From UBA6522 sp965204155 (GTDB lineage: Bacteria > Pseudomonadota > Gammaproteobacteria > Steroidobacterales > Rariloculaceae), in NCBI GenBank assembly GCA_965204155.1, contig OZ241971.1, forward strand, positions 558,001-622,000: a stretch of 64,000 bases of DNA. Direction: 5' to 3'. The notes below the pieces were generated by a model. That model was not told the origin of the DNA and did no database searches. It saw only the letters and a program-made list of their open reading frames with translations. Shown piece after piece: positions 17,872 through 26,005 of this stretch (position 1 is its first letter; the number at the start of each line of letters is the position of its first letter). The translations under genes and the position numbers were made by a program.

Positions 17872-18315
17872 ATGAGTCTGGGAATTCGAAGGGTCGTCAC
17901 CGGTTTCGACGACAACGGCAAGGCAGTCGTGCAACACGACGACGTGCTGGAGGGGGTGTCGCCCTCCGAACGCGTCGCGGTCGGCAACATCTGGACGACC
18001 GACGATTTTCCCATGCCCGTCGACAGCCGCAACGACCGCGGCACCGTGAAGATTCCCCGCGAACCGCCCCCCCGCCATTCGGTTTTCCGTATCGTGAAGT
18101 TCGATCCGGGATACCCGCGTAACATGCACATCACGAAGTCCATCGATTACGCAGTCGTGATTTCGGGCGAGATCGACATGGAACTCGACGACGGGGTGAT
18201 GGTTCACTTCAAGGCGGGCGATGTGCTCGTACAGCAGGCCACGATTCACGGCTGGGAGAACAACGGAACCGAACCCTGTGTCATCGCCTTCGCCATGATC
18301 AGTACGGAGGCGTAA
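17872..18315 (+). CDS. Cupin-domain protein
   Basis: 147 residues with a single conserved-barrel cupin in the second half: FDPGYPRNMHITKSIDYAVVISGEIDMELDDGVMVHFKAGDVLVQQATIHGWENNG. The HIT...D...ISGE and QQATIHGWENNG parts correspond to the two cupin metal motifs, with one His in each. Such proteins are commonly found in aromatic or carboxylic-acid pathways. A GAGAGGA ribosome site precedes the ATG at 17872. It ends the LysR-adjacent cluster. Confidence 0.86.
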   Translation: MSLGIRRVVTGFDDNGKAVVQHDDVLEGVSPSERVAVGNIWTTDDFPMPVDSRNDRGTVKIPREPPPRHSVFRIVKFDPGYPRNMHITKSIDYAVVISGEIDMELDDGVMVHFKAGDVLVQQATIHGWENNGTEPCVIAFAMISTEA

Positions 18316-18481
18316 ACGGGAGCGAGGTCGTCTTTCTCTACGACGATCTCAACGGCTAATGCTGATAGTAATGGGACACCCTGACGCACCGACAACGCTG
18401 CGTTCGGGTTAGACTTGCGCACTTCCGCTCCGCGGCCTGTGCGCTGCGGATCAGCCCGGAACGGTACAGTCGAGTTTCAAC

Positions 18482-19348
18482 ATGGCAAACAGCATGACCG
18501 GTTTCGCCCGTTCCCAGGCCCTGGCTGCGCCGTTCCGGCTGGTATGGGAAGTGCGCAGTGTCAATCACCGGTTCCTGGAGATCGCGGTGCGGCTGCCTGT
18601 GGAACTGCGCTCGCTGGAATCCGCCTGCCGCAGTCAGGTCCAATCCGCACTGGCACGTGGCAAGGTCGATTGCACACTGACTGTCAACCGAGACCGGGAC
18701 CATCAAGGCGGCGTCGAATTGCGGAAGAACGTGGTCGAGGACCTGCTGTCGCTGCAGGAGCGCGTGCGTGAAATGGTGCCCGACGCGGACTCGCTGACCG
18801 TGAGCGAGGTGCTGCGTTGGCAGGGGGCGGTGCAGGAGGTCACGTACGAATCCGCAGCCGTGGAATCCACGGTGGCCGCGGCACTGGACGATGCGCTGAA
18901 GTCCCTTGTCGAGGCAAGAAACCGGGAAGGCCAGCGGCTGGCGGCCGCGGTTCTCGAGCGTTGCCGGGGGATGAAGGCCATCATTGCCGAAATGCAGCCC
19001 CGCATCGGCCAGGCGGAACAGCGCTATCGGAGCAAGCTCCAGCAGCGACTCGAACGGCTCGCCGTGGATGCCGACCCGCAGCGGCTGGAACAGGAGTTGG
19101 CACAACTGGCGCAGCGCCTGGATATCTCCGAGGAAATTGATCGCCTCAACAGCCACATCGACGAGGTGGAATCGGTCCTGTCCCGGGACGAACCCATGGG
19201 ACGGCGGCTGGACTTCCTCGTCCAGGAACTCAATCGCGAAGCCAATACCCTGTCCTCCAAGTCGCAGGATTCCGAACTCACCCGCGGCGCGGTGGAACTC
19301 AAGGTCCTGGTCGAGCAGGTGCGCGAGCAGGTCCAGAACCTGGAATGA
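18482..19348 (+). CDS. yicC: YicC-family endoribonuclease
   Basis: A 288-residue protein that matches YicC over its full length: MTGFARSQ at the start, VWEVRSVNHRFLEIAVRLP, the central helical region and RRLDFLVQELNREANTLSSKSQDSELTRGAVELKVLVEQVREQVQNLE at the end. YicC proteins are recently recognised RNA endonucleases linked to small-RNA decay. The usual neighbour gmk follows 4 bp downstream, so the two form an operon. Confidence 0.95.
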   Translation: MANSMTGFARSQALAAPFRLVWEVRSVNHRFLEIAVRLPVELRSLESACRSQVQSALARGKVDCTLTVNRDRDHQGGVELRKNVVEDLLSLQERVREMVPDADSLTVSEVLRWQGAVQEVTYESAAVESTVAAALDDALKSLVEARNREGQRLAAAVLERCRGMKAIIAEMQPRIGQAEQRYRSKLQQRLERLAVDADPQRLEQELAQLAQRLDISEEIDRLNSHIDEVESVLSRDEPMGRRLDFLVQELNREANTLSSKSQDSELTRGAVELKVLVEQVREQVQNLE

Positions 19349-19352
19349 CGGG

Positions 19353-19985
19353 ATGCCGACGAACCGACGCGGTGGACTGATCGTGATTTCCGCGCCATCG
19401 GGCGCGGGCAAGACCACGCTGGTGCACAAGGCACTGAATTCACGCGAGGATCTCGCCTTCTCCATCTCCTATACCACGCGGCCACCGCGCGAAAAGGAAA
19501 AGGACGGAGTTGACTATTGCTTCGTAACCGAGAGCGAATTCCAGGACATGATATCCGGGGACAGGTTCCTGGAATGGGCACAGGTTTTCGACCGTTGGTA
19601 TGGCACCAGCCGGGACTCCGTGGAGGCCTTGCGTACCGAGGGCAAGACCGTACTGCTTGAGATCGACTGGCAGGGTGCCGATCAGATCAGGGCCCGCGAA
19701 CCCTCCGCCACCAGCGTGTTCATCCTGCCCCCCAGCCGCGCCGAGCTGGAGCGGCGATTGCGGGGCCGCGGCACGGACTCCAAGGAAAACATCGGCCGGC
19801 GCCTTCGCGACGCCCTGACCGACATGGCCCAGTGGAAAAACTTCGACTACGTCCTGGTCAACGAAAATGTCGCCACTGCCCTGGAGGAATTCATGTCGAT
19901 CCTGGACGGTCGCGGCAACGCCCACCGGGTGGATTCACAGACTGTACGGCGCCGGGCCGCACGAATCCTGGCCGACAACGTCTGA
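19353..19985 (+). CDS. gmk: Guanylate kinase
   Basis: A 210-residue enzyme phosphorylating GMP to GDP. The P-loop APSGAGKTTL is at residues 14-23, followed by the GMP-binding segment SISYTTRPPREKEKDGVDYCFV, then FLEWAQVFDRWYGTSRDSV and LLEIDWQGADQIR. The lid contains RLRGRGTDSKENIGRRL. Normally rpoZ and spoT come next in gammaproteobacteria; here a Fur-family gene and an oppositely oriented gene lie between. Confidence 0.96.
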   Translation: MPTNRRGGLIVISAPSGAGKTTLVHKALNSREDLAFSISYTTRPPREKEKDGVDYCFVTESEFQDMISGDRFLEWAQVFDRWYGTSRDSVEALRTEGKTVLLEIDWQGADQIRAREPSATSVFILPPSRAELERRLRGRGTDSKENIGRRLRDALTDMAQWKNFDYVLVNENVATALEEFMSILDGRGNAHRVDSQTVRRRAARILADNV

Positions 19986-20127
19986 TCCATACTCTTGAAC
20001 TGCGGTCGCCGCCCTGCTGGAAGGTCGAACAACTGGAGCAACAGCAAGGGCGGATCCTGACCCGAATGTTCGACGCGACCAAGACCACTTTCCACCGCCC
20101 GATGATGGTTGCGGTTTACCGCAATTG

Positions 20128-20142
20128 GGTTATGTAATAACC
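20128..20142. promoter_or_regulatory. Zur-box-like palindrome GGTTATGTAATAACC
   Basis: A perfect 6-bp-arm palindrome (GGTTAT / ATAACC) around three bases, 24 bp before the start of the Fur/Zur-family gene. The core GTTAT-N3-ATAAC is the known gammaproteobacterial Zur recognition pattern. It implies autoregulation of the downstream gene by zinc. Confidence 0.6.
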
Positions 20143-20166
20143 TGCCATTGACTTCGTGTCATCGGT

Positions 20167-20664
20167 ATGGACATGGCTTCACCTCGCGTAATCAGTGACT
20201 TCCCGCCTACGCGGCATAACCACCGCCGTTGCGTCCGTGAGGCGCTCGAAACAGCGGAATCCGTCGTCGCAAGGCGCGGCATGCGATTCACGAAGCTGCG
20301 ACGACGATTTCTGGAACTCGTCTGGTCGCGGCACGGGCCAATCCGGGCCTACGACATGTTGCGACTCATGGACGAGAAAGATGGGAGTATGGCGCCAAAT
20401 ACAGTGTATCGAGCCCTTGATTTTCTGTTGGAAGCGGGACTCATTCATCGGCTCGACAGCATCAATGCCTACATGGGTTGCGCGGACCCCGAAACCGAAC
20501 ATACAGGTCAGTTTCTGATTTGCCGAAAGTGTGAGTCGGCAGCGGAAATCCACGATCCCGGCATCGATCTCACACTGGGCCGGGACGCAGAACGACTGGG
20601 TTTCGAGCCCGAGCGGAAGACGGTCGAAGTGCGGGGGTTATGCCCGGCGTGCACGGTCGGATAG
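20167..20664 (+). CDS. zur: Fur-family transcriptional regulator, probably Zur
   Basis: A 165-residue Fur-superfamily repressor. The winged helix has RGMRFTKLRRRFLELVWSRHGPIRAYDMLRLMDEK and MAPNTVYRALDFLLEAGLIHRLDSINAYMGC, the latter as in Zur. The dimerisation domain has H-TGQFLICRKCESAAEIHD and ends VRGLCPACT, giving the two CxxC zinc-structural pairs. Zinc uptake repressor is the best reading, helped by the Zur-box-like site just upstream, but another metal is possible. It sits between gmk and rpoZ, an unusual place. Confidence 0.82.
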   Translation: MDMASPRVISDFPPTRHNHRRCVREALETAESVVARRGMRFTKLRRRFLELVWSRHGPIRAYDMLRLMDEKDGSMAPNTVYRALDFLLEAGLIHRLDSINAYMGCADPETEHTGQFLICRKCESAAEIHDPGIDLTLGRDAERLGFEPERKTVEVRGLCPACTVG

Positions 20665-20766
20665 CGTAGCAAGACCCGGATTCCCGACGCCGGGTGGCCG
20701 GCGAAAAGTCCGCTCTTGCAGTTCAGCGCCGGTGGAGTTCGCATGGACGCCAGAATCACCGGTCCC

Positions 20767-22977
20767 TCACAGCTCGAGCAAGTACGTGAACTTGATCAGC
20801 AGTTGCTGTTGCGTGTAGTCAGGGATGAGATCTTCATCGTTGGCCGAGCTGTTATAAACGACGTAAAGGTAGGACAGCGGGCGAAATTCCCACGACAGTC
20901 GAGCATTCAGAATCTCGTTGGACAGCAAGGAGTTGTGCTGGAGAAATCCGGACAACCGGAGGCGCGGGTTGAACGCGAATCGCGAGCCGATGCCGATCAG
21001 TCTGGTGGTGCGCGCCTGCCCCAGGGGACCGAGACCGGAGATACGATTGAGTTCGTAATCGGCCGTCAGTTCGAAGCGGGGGCTTGGCGCATAGCGGCCA
21101 CCGAGTGAATACGTTGTCAGCCGGCCATCGAAGTACCCGCCTGTCTTGTACGAGAATTCGCCCGAGAGTGTTCTCGATCGATCCGAGTTTCCGTACACAC
21201 GGTAGCGTGTGTAGTCGTAGTCGCCTGTCTCGATCTCGATGCCGGCGGGCGCGAAACGGTCGGTGATTCGTTGCCAGTTGGGTTCAACGGTTACGCCGAC
21301 CGCCGCGCCGCTGTGAAATTCGAAACGCAGCGGCTGTATAGACGCATAGCCGAATTTGAGATCACCGCCGTCGGAGCTGTTGAACGAATATACGCTGATC
21401 CCCGGATTGAAGCTCCTGATATTTTCGGGCAACCAGCCGCCGCGAAGGTCCCAGAGCACGGCGGGGCTGTGCATGACGTAGTTGGCGTCAAGCAGTTCCA
21501 GGCCGATTCCGGGGTTGTAGTCCCTGTTGAAGTACTCGAGCAATCCGACATAGACAGAGTTGGTCTCGTAGTAGGCGTAGAGCTGCGCACCGGTGCCATC
21601 GCCGGAGAGGCTGTCTGCCGAACGCGAAACCATCGCCTCCAGGCCTGCCGACGGCGCCGGCCTCCACAGGCCATCGACAGTGAAGGTGCGATTGGTCCGG
21701 CCGAAAGGCTGAATCGCCGAAGCCCCGTCCGAACGATAAGTCACCAAGCCGCCGACGCGGCTCTGCTCCCGGATGTTCTTCGAATAACGGGCCACGCCGA
21801 AGTCGCTCGCCGGCAGGTCCCGAATCGCTTCCTGCCGCATGGCGATCACACCGAATTCCTGCGTCGGCGAGCGCCCGGTCGAGCGAATTCCGGCTGTTAT
21901 GGGTATCGGGAGCCCGCTGTCGTCGAGACCGATTCGGCGGGTAAAGAAGGGTCGAATCCAACTGGTGACGCTCGCATCGAACGTACCGGCGCTTTCGAGA
22001 AAGAACTGGCGGCGTTCCGGAAGAAACACGCTGAAGCGGTCGAGGTTGACGAACTGCCGATCGACATCAGCCTGAGCGAAATCCGTGTTGACCGTGAAGT
22101 CGATCACCGTGCCCGGTGTAACGGCCCATTTGATTTCACCGCCGATTTCGGCGTCTCTCTCGGGCCGGAAGCCGGTTGTGCCGGAGACCGCCTGACCGAG
22201 CGCGTAGGGGGTGATCTGCAGATTTCGTCCGGGCGGGGGCGGTTCTATCCCGCGCAGAATCGCTTCGTAAGACATCCTGTAGACGGACATGACTCGCGGG
22301 ACCGGGGGGATGCTGACGGTTTCATTGAGGCTCCGGACCTGCCGCGACAGGATGATTCCCAGCCGGTCGGAGCCCGGCCGATAGCGAAGAATGCGCCAGG
22401 GTATCGCGATCTCTGCGATCCATCGATCATCCTGCAGTGTCGTGCGTGCGTTCCATCGCGCATCCCAATCCCTGTTCAGATTCTCGCCATCGGTGACCTC
22501 CATGTCCGATTGATTGCCGAAAGGGCTGATCTGAAAGACGACTGCCTTCCTCTGGTCGACAAATCCATCGATCCCGACGGCGAATACGTCATTTTCCTGC
22601 GCGGCGAAATCGCGTTGCAGGTTCTGGACCCGAATGCTTTGCCGCGGCTGCTCGCAGATCGCGGCGATGTAAAGCATGTCGTCGTCGAACAGTATCCGGA
22701 CGTAGGTCCGATGCGTTGCCGGTTGACCCTGTTCGGGGTCGCTCTGTGTAAAGCCGGTGATGACATTGGCCAGACTCCAGGAGGGTTCGTCGAGGATGCC
22801 ATCCACACGGACAGGTGCAGACGTTCGTGCAGCCGGGATTTCAATGGGCGGAGATGCAGGAGAGAAGACCTCCTGAGCGGATGCTGACGCCGCAAACAGG
22901 CACACGCCAAGTGCGAAACCAATCGAGCCCGTGCTTTCCCGTCGCATTGCAGCCGCCACAAGACCAAACCTTGACAA
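20767..22977 (-). CDS. DUF5916 outer-membrane protein with N-terminal CBM9-like domain
   Basis: A 736-residue exported protein. After the signal peptide (ending ASASAQ) comes a CBM9-like domain (APVRVDGILDEPSWSLANVITGFTQSDPEQGQPA..., residues 50-230) and then a long beta-strand-rich region with DUF5916 features (FTVNTDFAQADVDRQFVNLDRFSVFLPERRQFFLESAGTF) ending LLIKFTYLLEL, consistent with an outer-membrane barrel. The function of the family is not established. The ATG at 22947 is an alternative start with a neater signal peptide. It converges on the Zur-type gene, and a Zur-box-like site lies just upstream, which suggests zinc-responsive expression. Confidence 0.82.
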   Translation of the reverse strand: MSRFGLVAAAMRRESTGSIGFALGVCLFAASASAQEVFSPASPPIEIPAARTSAPVRVDGILDEPSWSLANVITGFTQSDPEQGQPATHRTYVRILFDDDMLYIAAICEQPRQSIRVQNLQRDFAAQENDVFAVGIDGFVDQRKAVVFQISPFGNQSDMEVTDGENLNRDWDARWNARTTLQDDRWIAEIAIPWRILRYRPGSDRLGIILSRQVRSLNETVSIPPVPRVMSVYRMSYEAILRGIEPPPPGRNLQITPYALGQAVSGTTGFRPERDAEIGGEIKWAVTPGTVIDFTVNTDFAQADVDRQFVNLDRFSVFLPERRQFFLESAGTFDASVTSWIRPFFTRRIGLDDSGLPIPITAGIRSTGRSPTQEFGVIAMRQEAIRDLPASDFGVARYSKNIREQSRVGGLVTYRSDGASAIQPFGRTNRTFTVDGLWRPAPSAGLEAMVSRSADSLSGDGTGAQLYAYYETNSVYVGLLEYFNRDYNPGIGLELLDANYVMHSPAVLWDLRGGWLPENIRSFNPGISVYSFNSSDGGDLKFGYASIQPLRFEFHSGAAVGVTVEPNWQRITDRFAPAGIEIETGDYDYTRYRVYGNSDRSRTLSGEFSYKTGGYFDGRLTTYSLGGRYAPSPRFELTADYELNRISGLGPLGQARTTRLIGIGSRFAFNPRLRLSGFLQHNSLLSNEILNARLSWEFRPLSYLYVVYNSSANDEDLIPDYTQQQLLIKFTYLLEL

Positions 22978-22995
22978 TGCCCGGATGGACCAAGA

Positions 22996-23010
22996 TGTTA
23001 TCTTATTACA
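22996..23010. promoter_or_regulatory. Zur-box-like site TGTTATCTTATTACA before the DUF5916 gene
   Basis: A near-palindrome (TGTTAT / ATTACA, one mismatch between arms) that resembles the Zur consensus TGTTATA-N-TATAACA and shares 10 of 15 bases with the site at 20128. It lies 18 bp upstream of the longest start and overlaps the AT-rich stretch where the promoter should be. Confidence 0.5.
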
Positions 23011-23051
23011 TTATGCATCCGCCCCCGCGCCCTGGCATGCTCATGTGCCGA

Positions 23052-23072
23052 CACCGGTAGCCGCTACCGGTG
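23052..23072. other. Perfect 9-bp inverted repeat upstream of rpoZ
   Basis: CACCGGTAG (23052-23060) and CTACCGGTG (23064-23072) flank the triplet CCG. No T-run follows. It lies between the divergent DUF5916 and rpoZ genes and could be an operator or an RNA hairpin in the rpoZ leader. Confidence 0.55.
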
Positions 23073-23133
23073 CCATTGCAGTAAACTTGACCCCACGGTT
23101 TGGAAGTGGATTTGTTCCCTGGAGGGAAATGCC

Positions 23134-23433
23134 GTGGCCCGGATCACCGTAGAGGACTGCACCGATAACGTATCGAACCTGTTCCAGCTCGTGCTGGTGG
23201 CCGCCAAGCGTGCTCGGCAACTGGCCAACGGCGCCGAGCCCCTGGTGCCCTGGGAGAACGACAAGCCCACGGTGGTCGCGTTACGGGAAGTCGCCGAGGG
23301 TTATGTCACCGAGTCCATTCTGGAAGAGCGTGAACGTTCGTCGGATGAACTGACCGATGGGGAACAGGCACCCGCCACGCTGCCTGGAGACCTGTTCCTG
23401 CCCGGCCCGTTTTTCTCGGCGAGCAAAGAATGA
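23134..23433 (+). CDS. rpoZ: RNA polymerase omega subunit
   Basis: A 99-residue omega subunit, which assists assembly of RNA polymerase and takes part in ppGpp binding. ARITVEDCTDNVSNLFQLVLVAAKRARQLANG and LVPWENDKPTVVALREVAEGYV are the family blocks. It starts with GTG, preceded by GGAGGGA. The tail after residue 75 is longer than in short homologues. spoT follows 33 bp downstream, as is usual. Confidence 0.95.
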   Translation: MARITVEDCTDNVSNLFQLVLVAAKRARQLANGAEPLVPWENDKPTVVALREVAEGYVTESILEERERSSDELTDGEQAPATLPGDLFLPGPFFSASKE

Positions 23434-23466
23434 GGTTACCGCCTGCTGCGAGAAGCGGGAGCTCGC

Positions 23467-25620
23467 ATGGACTATTCGGCCGCAATCAGGGAACGTCTGC
23501 CGTCGCTGTGGCGGGCGGACGGCCTCGGCGAGCTCATGGGGAAGCTCGAGAGCTATCTCCCCGAATCCGAACTGCCCGGCATCCTTGACGCCTACGAAGC
23601 CGCCTCCGCGGCTCACGACGGACAACAGCGGCTCAGCGGCGATGAATACATAAGTCACCCGATCGCCGTCGCCCGCATCCTCGCGGACCTGCACCTGGAC
23701 CCCGGCTCCATCAAGGCCGCGTTGCTGCATGACGTGCTCGAGGATACGCCCTGTACCCTGGACGACATCAACGGTCGATTCGGGGAGGATGTGGCGTTGC
23801 TGGTGGACGGCGTCAGCAAGCTGGACAAGCTGCGTTTCGACAGCGCGGTAGAGGCCCAGGCCGAGTCCTTCCGCAAGATGCTCCTGGCCATGGTGCAGGA
23901 CCTGAGGGTCATCCTGGTCAAGCTGGCCGACCGAACCCACAACATGCGCACCATTGAGCACCTGCCCGCGACAAAGCGCCGCCGAATCGCCAAGGAGACA
24001 CTGGAGATATACGCCCCGATCGCCAACCGCCTGGGCATGTACAGCCTGAAGGTGGAGCTGGAAGACCTGGGTTTCAGGGCTTTCACACCGTTTCGGTACC
24101 GGGTGCTGGATCGCGCCCTCCGGCGTTCCAGAGGCAGCCAGCGGCAGTTCCTGCGAAGGATCGTCGCGAACCTGAACAAGCGCATCGCCGGACGCGGTAT
24201 CGAAGCGCGCCTCGTCGCGCGGGAAAAGCGGCTCTACAGCATCTACTCCAAGATGCGGCGCAAACACATACCGCTGTCCGAAATCGTGGACGTATTCGGC
24301 GTGAGGATCGTCGTTGCCGACATCGATACCTGCTACCGGATGCTGGGGTTGGTGCACGAGCTCTACAAGCCCATGCCGGGCCGCTTCAAGGACTACATAT
24401 CCATCCCCCGGGTCAACGGCTACCAGTCGCTGCACACCACCCTGTTCGGCCCCAGGAGCATGCCGCTGGAGGTGCAGATCAGGACCCAGGAAATGGATGA
24501 GGTCGCCGAGCAGGGCATCGCCGCGCATTGGCAATACAAGGCCGTGGACAAACTCACGCACGGCGCGGAGGCCAGGGCCCGGGAGTGGCTCCAGAATCTC
24601 ATGGAGATGCAGCAGGCCTCCAATTCGGAGGAGTTCCTGGAAACCGTCAAGGCCGACCTGTTCCCCGACAAGGTGTACGTGTTCACGCCCAAGGGCGACA
24701 TCATGCGGCTGCCCCGGGGTGCGACTGCCGTGGACTTCGCCTATGCCGTGCATACCGACATCGGAAACCGATGCATGGCCGCCAAGATCGCCCGCCGCGA
24801 AGTCCCGCTGAACACCACGCTCAACAACGGCGATACGGTGGAGATCGTCACCGCCCGTTCGGCGCGCCCGAATCCCAACTGGGTCAACTTCGTCACCACC
24901 GGCAAGGCCCGCAACGCCATTCGCGCGTACCTGAAGAACCTGCGGCGCGAGGAAGCGCGGGAACTGGGCAAGCGACTCCTCAGCCAGGCGCTCAGACCGT
25001 ACGCCCTGAACCTTCGCCGCCTGCGAAAGGCCCAGAGAGGGCGCCTGATCGAGGAACTCGGCATATCCGCCATGGACGAGGTGTACGAACAGGTCGGGCT
25101 GGGCGAGCGTCTTGCGCCGGTGATAGCCGGCATGCTGGCCCAGCAACTGGGCGAAGAAGACGACGCCGGAGTGGAAAGGAAACCGCTCGAAATCGCCGGT
25201 ACCGAGGGACTGCTGGTGACATACGCGGGCTGCTGTCACCCGATACCGGGCGACGGCATCGTCGGCTACATGTCCAGCGGGCGAGGCGTGATCATCCATC
25301 GCGACAAGTGCCACAATGTCGCGAAGTTCCGCGAGCAACCTGCCAAGTGGATTCCGGTGGACTGGCGCCAGGGCATTTCGGGCGAGTTTCAGTCGGAGAT
25401 TCGCGTCCGGACCCTGAACCGGGTCGGCCTGCTGGCCGATGTGGCGGGCAGAATCTCCGCAACGTTCAGCAATATTCGGCACGTCAGCGTCGAATCCGCC
25501 GATGACGAGTCCATGCTGCTGTTCAGGCTGAACGTGCGCGACCGCCGTCACCTGGCGCAGGTCATGCGCAGCATCCGCACAAATCCTGAAGTGATCCGCG
25601 TCTCCCGAACACCGGACTGA
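23467..25620 (+). CDS. spoT: Bifunctional (p)ppGpp synthetase/hydrolase SpoT
   Basis: A 717-residue stringent-response enzyme with the full domain order: HD hydrolase (YISHPIAVARIL ... AALLHDVLEDT, about 58-150), synthetase (SKMRRKHIPLSEIVDVFGVRIVV ... PRVNGYQSLHT ... VQIRTQEMDEVAEQGIAAHWQYK, about 255-360), TGS (VYVFTPKGDIMRLPRGATAVDFAYAVHT, about 400) and C-terminal ACT. The synthetase segment carries RFKD, the RxKD type that marks bifunctional enzymes (RelA has ExDD). An intact HD motif indicates that it also hydrolyses ppGpp. It is in operon with rpoZ and ridA. Confidence 0.97.
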   Translation: MDYSAAIRERLPSLWRADGLGELMGKLESYLPESELPGILDAYEAASAAHDGQQRLSGDEYISHPIAVARILADLHLDPGSIKAALLHDVLEDTPCTLDDINGRFGEDVALLVDGVSKLDKLRFDSAVEAQAESFRKMLLAMVQDLRVILVKLADRTHNMRTIEHLPATKRRRIAKETLEIYAPIANRLGMYSLKVELEDLGFRAFTPFRYRVLDRALRRSRGSQRQFLRRIVANLNKRIAGRGIEARLVAREKRLYSIYSKMRRKHIPLSEIVDVFGVRIVVADIDTCYRMLGLVHELYKPMPGRFKDYISIPRVNGYQSLHTTLFGPRSMPLEVQIRTQEMDEVAEQGIAAHWQYKAVDKLTHGAEARAREWLQNLMEMQQASNSEEFLETVKADLFPDKVYVFTPKGDIMRLPRGATAVDFAYAVHTDIGNRCMAAKIARREVPLNTTLNNGDTVEIVTARSARPNPNWVNFVTTGKARNAIRAYLKNLRREEARELGKRLLSQALRPYALNLRRLRKAQRGRLIEELGISAMDEVYEQVGLGERLAPVIAGMLAQQLGEEDDAGVERKPLEIAGTEGLLVTYAGCCHPIPGDGIVGYMSSGRGVIIHRDKCHNVAKFREQPAKWIPVDWRQGISGEFQSEIRVRTLNRVGLLADVAGRISATFSNIRHVSVESADDESMLLFRLNVRDRRHLAQVMRSIRTNPEVIRVSRTPD

Positions 25621-25624
25621 CCCC

Positions 25625-26005
25625 ATGGCATTCGAAACAATCCACACCGAAAGCGCCCCGGCCGCCATCGGAACATACAGTCAGGCCGTTCGCGCGGGAG
25701 AAACGGTCTACCTCTCCGGCCAGATCCCGCTGGATCCCGAAACCATGGAGCTGGTGGCAGGCGGCATCGACGCGCAGATTCGCCAGGTCTTCGACAACCT
25801 CGCTGCCGTGGCGGAGGCGGCCGGCGGCGGGCTCGGCGACATCGTCAAGCTCACTGTCTATCTCGAAGATCTCGGGCATTTTCCCCGGGTCAACGAGATC
25901 ATGGCGCAATACTTCCGGGAGCCCTACCCTGCCCGCGCCGCCATAGGCGTGGCGGCACTGCCCAGGGCGGCAGCGGTCGAGATGGACGCGATTCTGGTTG
26001 TCTGA
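25625..26005 (+). CDS. ridA: RidA/YjgF family reactive intermediate deaminase
   Basis: A 126-residue enzyme that hydrolyses reactive 2-aminoacrylate-type enamines and imines. Family signature: APAAIGTYSQAVRAGETVYLSGQIPLDPETMELV, QVFDNLAAVAEAAGGGLGDIVKLTVYLEDL and YPARAAIGVAALPRAAAVEMDAILVV, with the catalytic Arg in P-A-R-A-A-I-G. It starts 4 bp after spoT and overlaps the recG start by 8 bp. Confidence 0.96.
   Translation: MAFETIHTESAPAAIGTYSQAVRAGETVYLSGQIPLDPETMELVAGGIDAQIRQVFDNLAAVAEAAGGGLGDIVKLTVYLEDLGHFPRVNEIMAQYFREPYPARAAIGVAALPRAAAVEMDAILVV

Noticed and set aside
20674..20695. ACCCGG...CCGGGT hairpin between zur and the DUF5916 gene
   Set aside because: Only 6 bp of stem and no T-run on either strand; too weak to call a terminator in GC-rich DNA.
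23281..25668. A 795-codon open frame on the minus strand opposite spoT
   Set aside because: It is fully antisense to a clear spoT gene, shows no recognisable domain, and its residue make-up (His/Gln/Arg/Val-rich) is that of a complementary frame in high-GC DNA.
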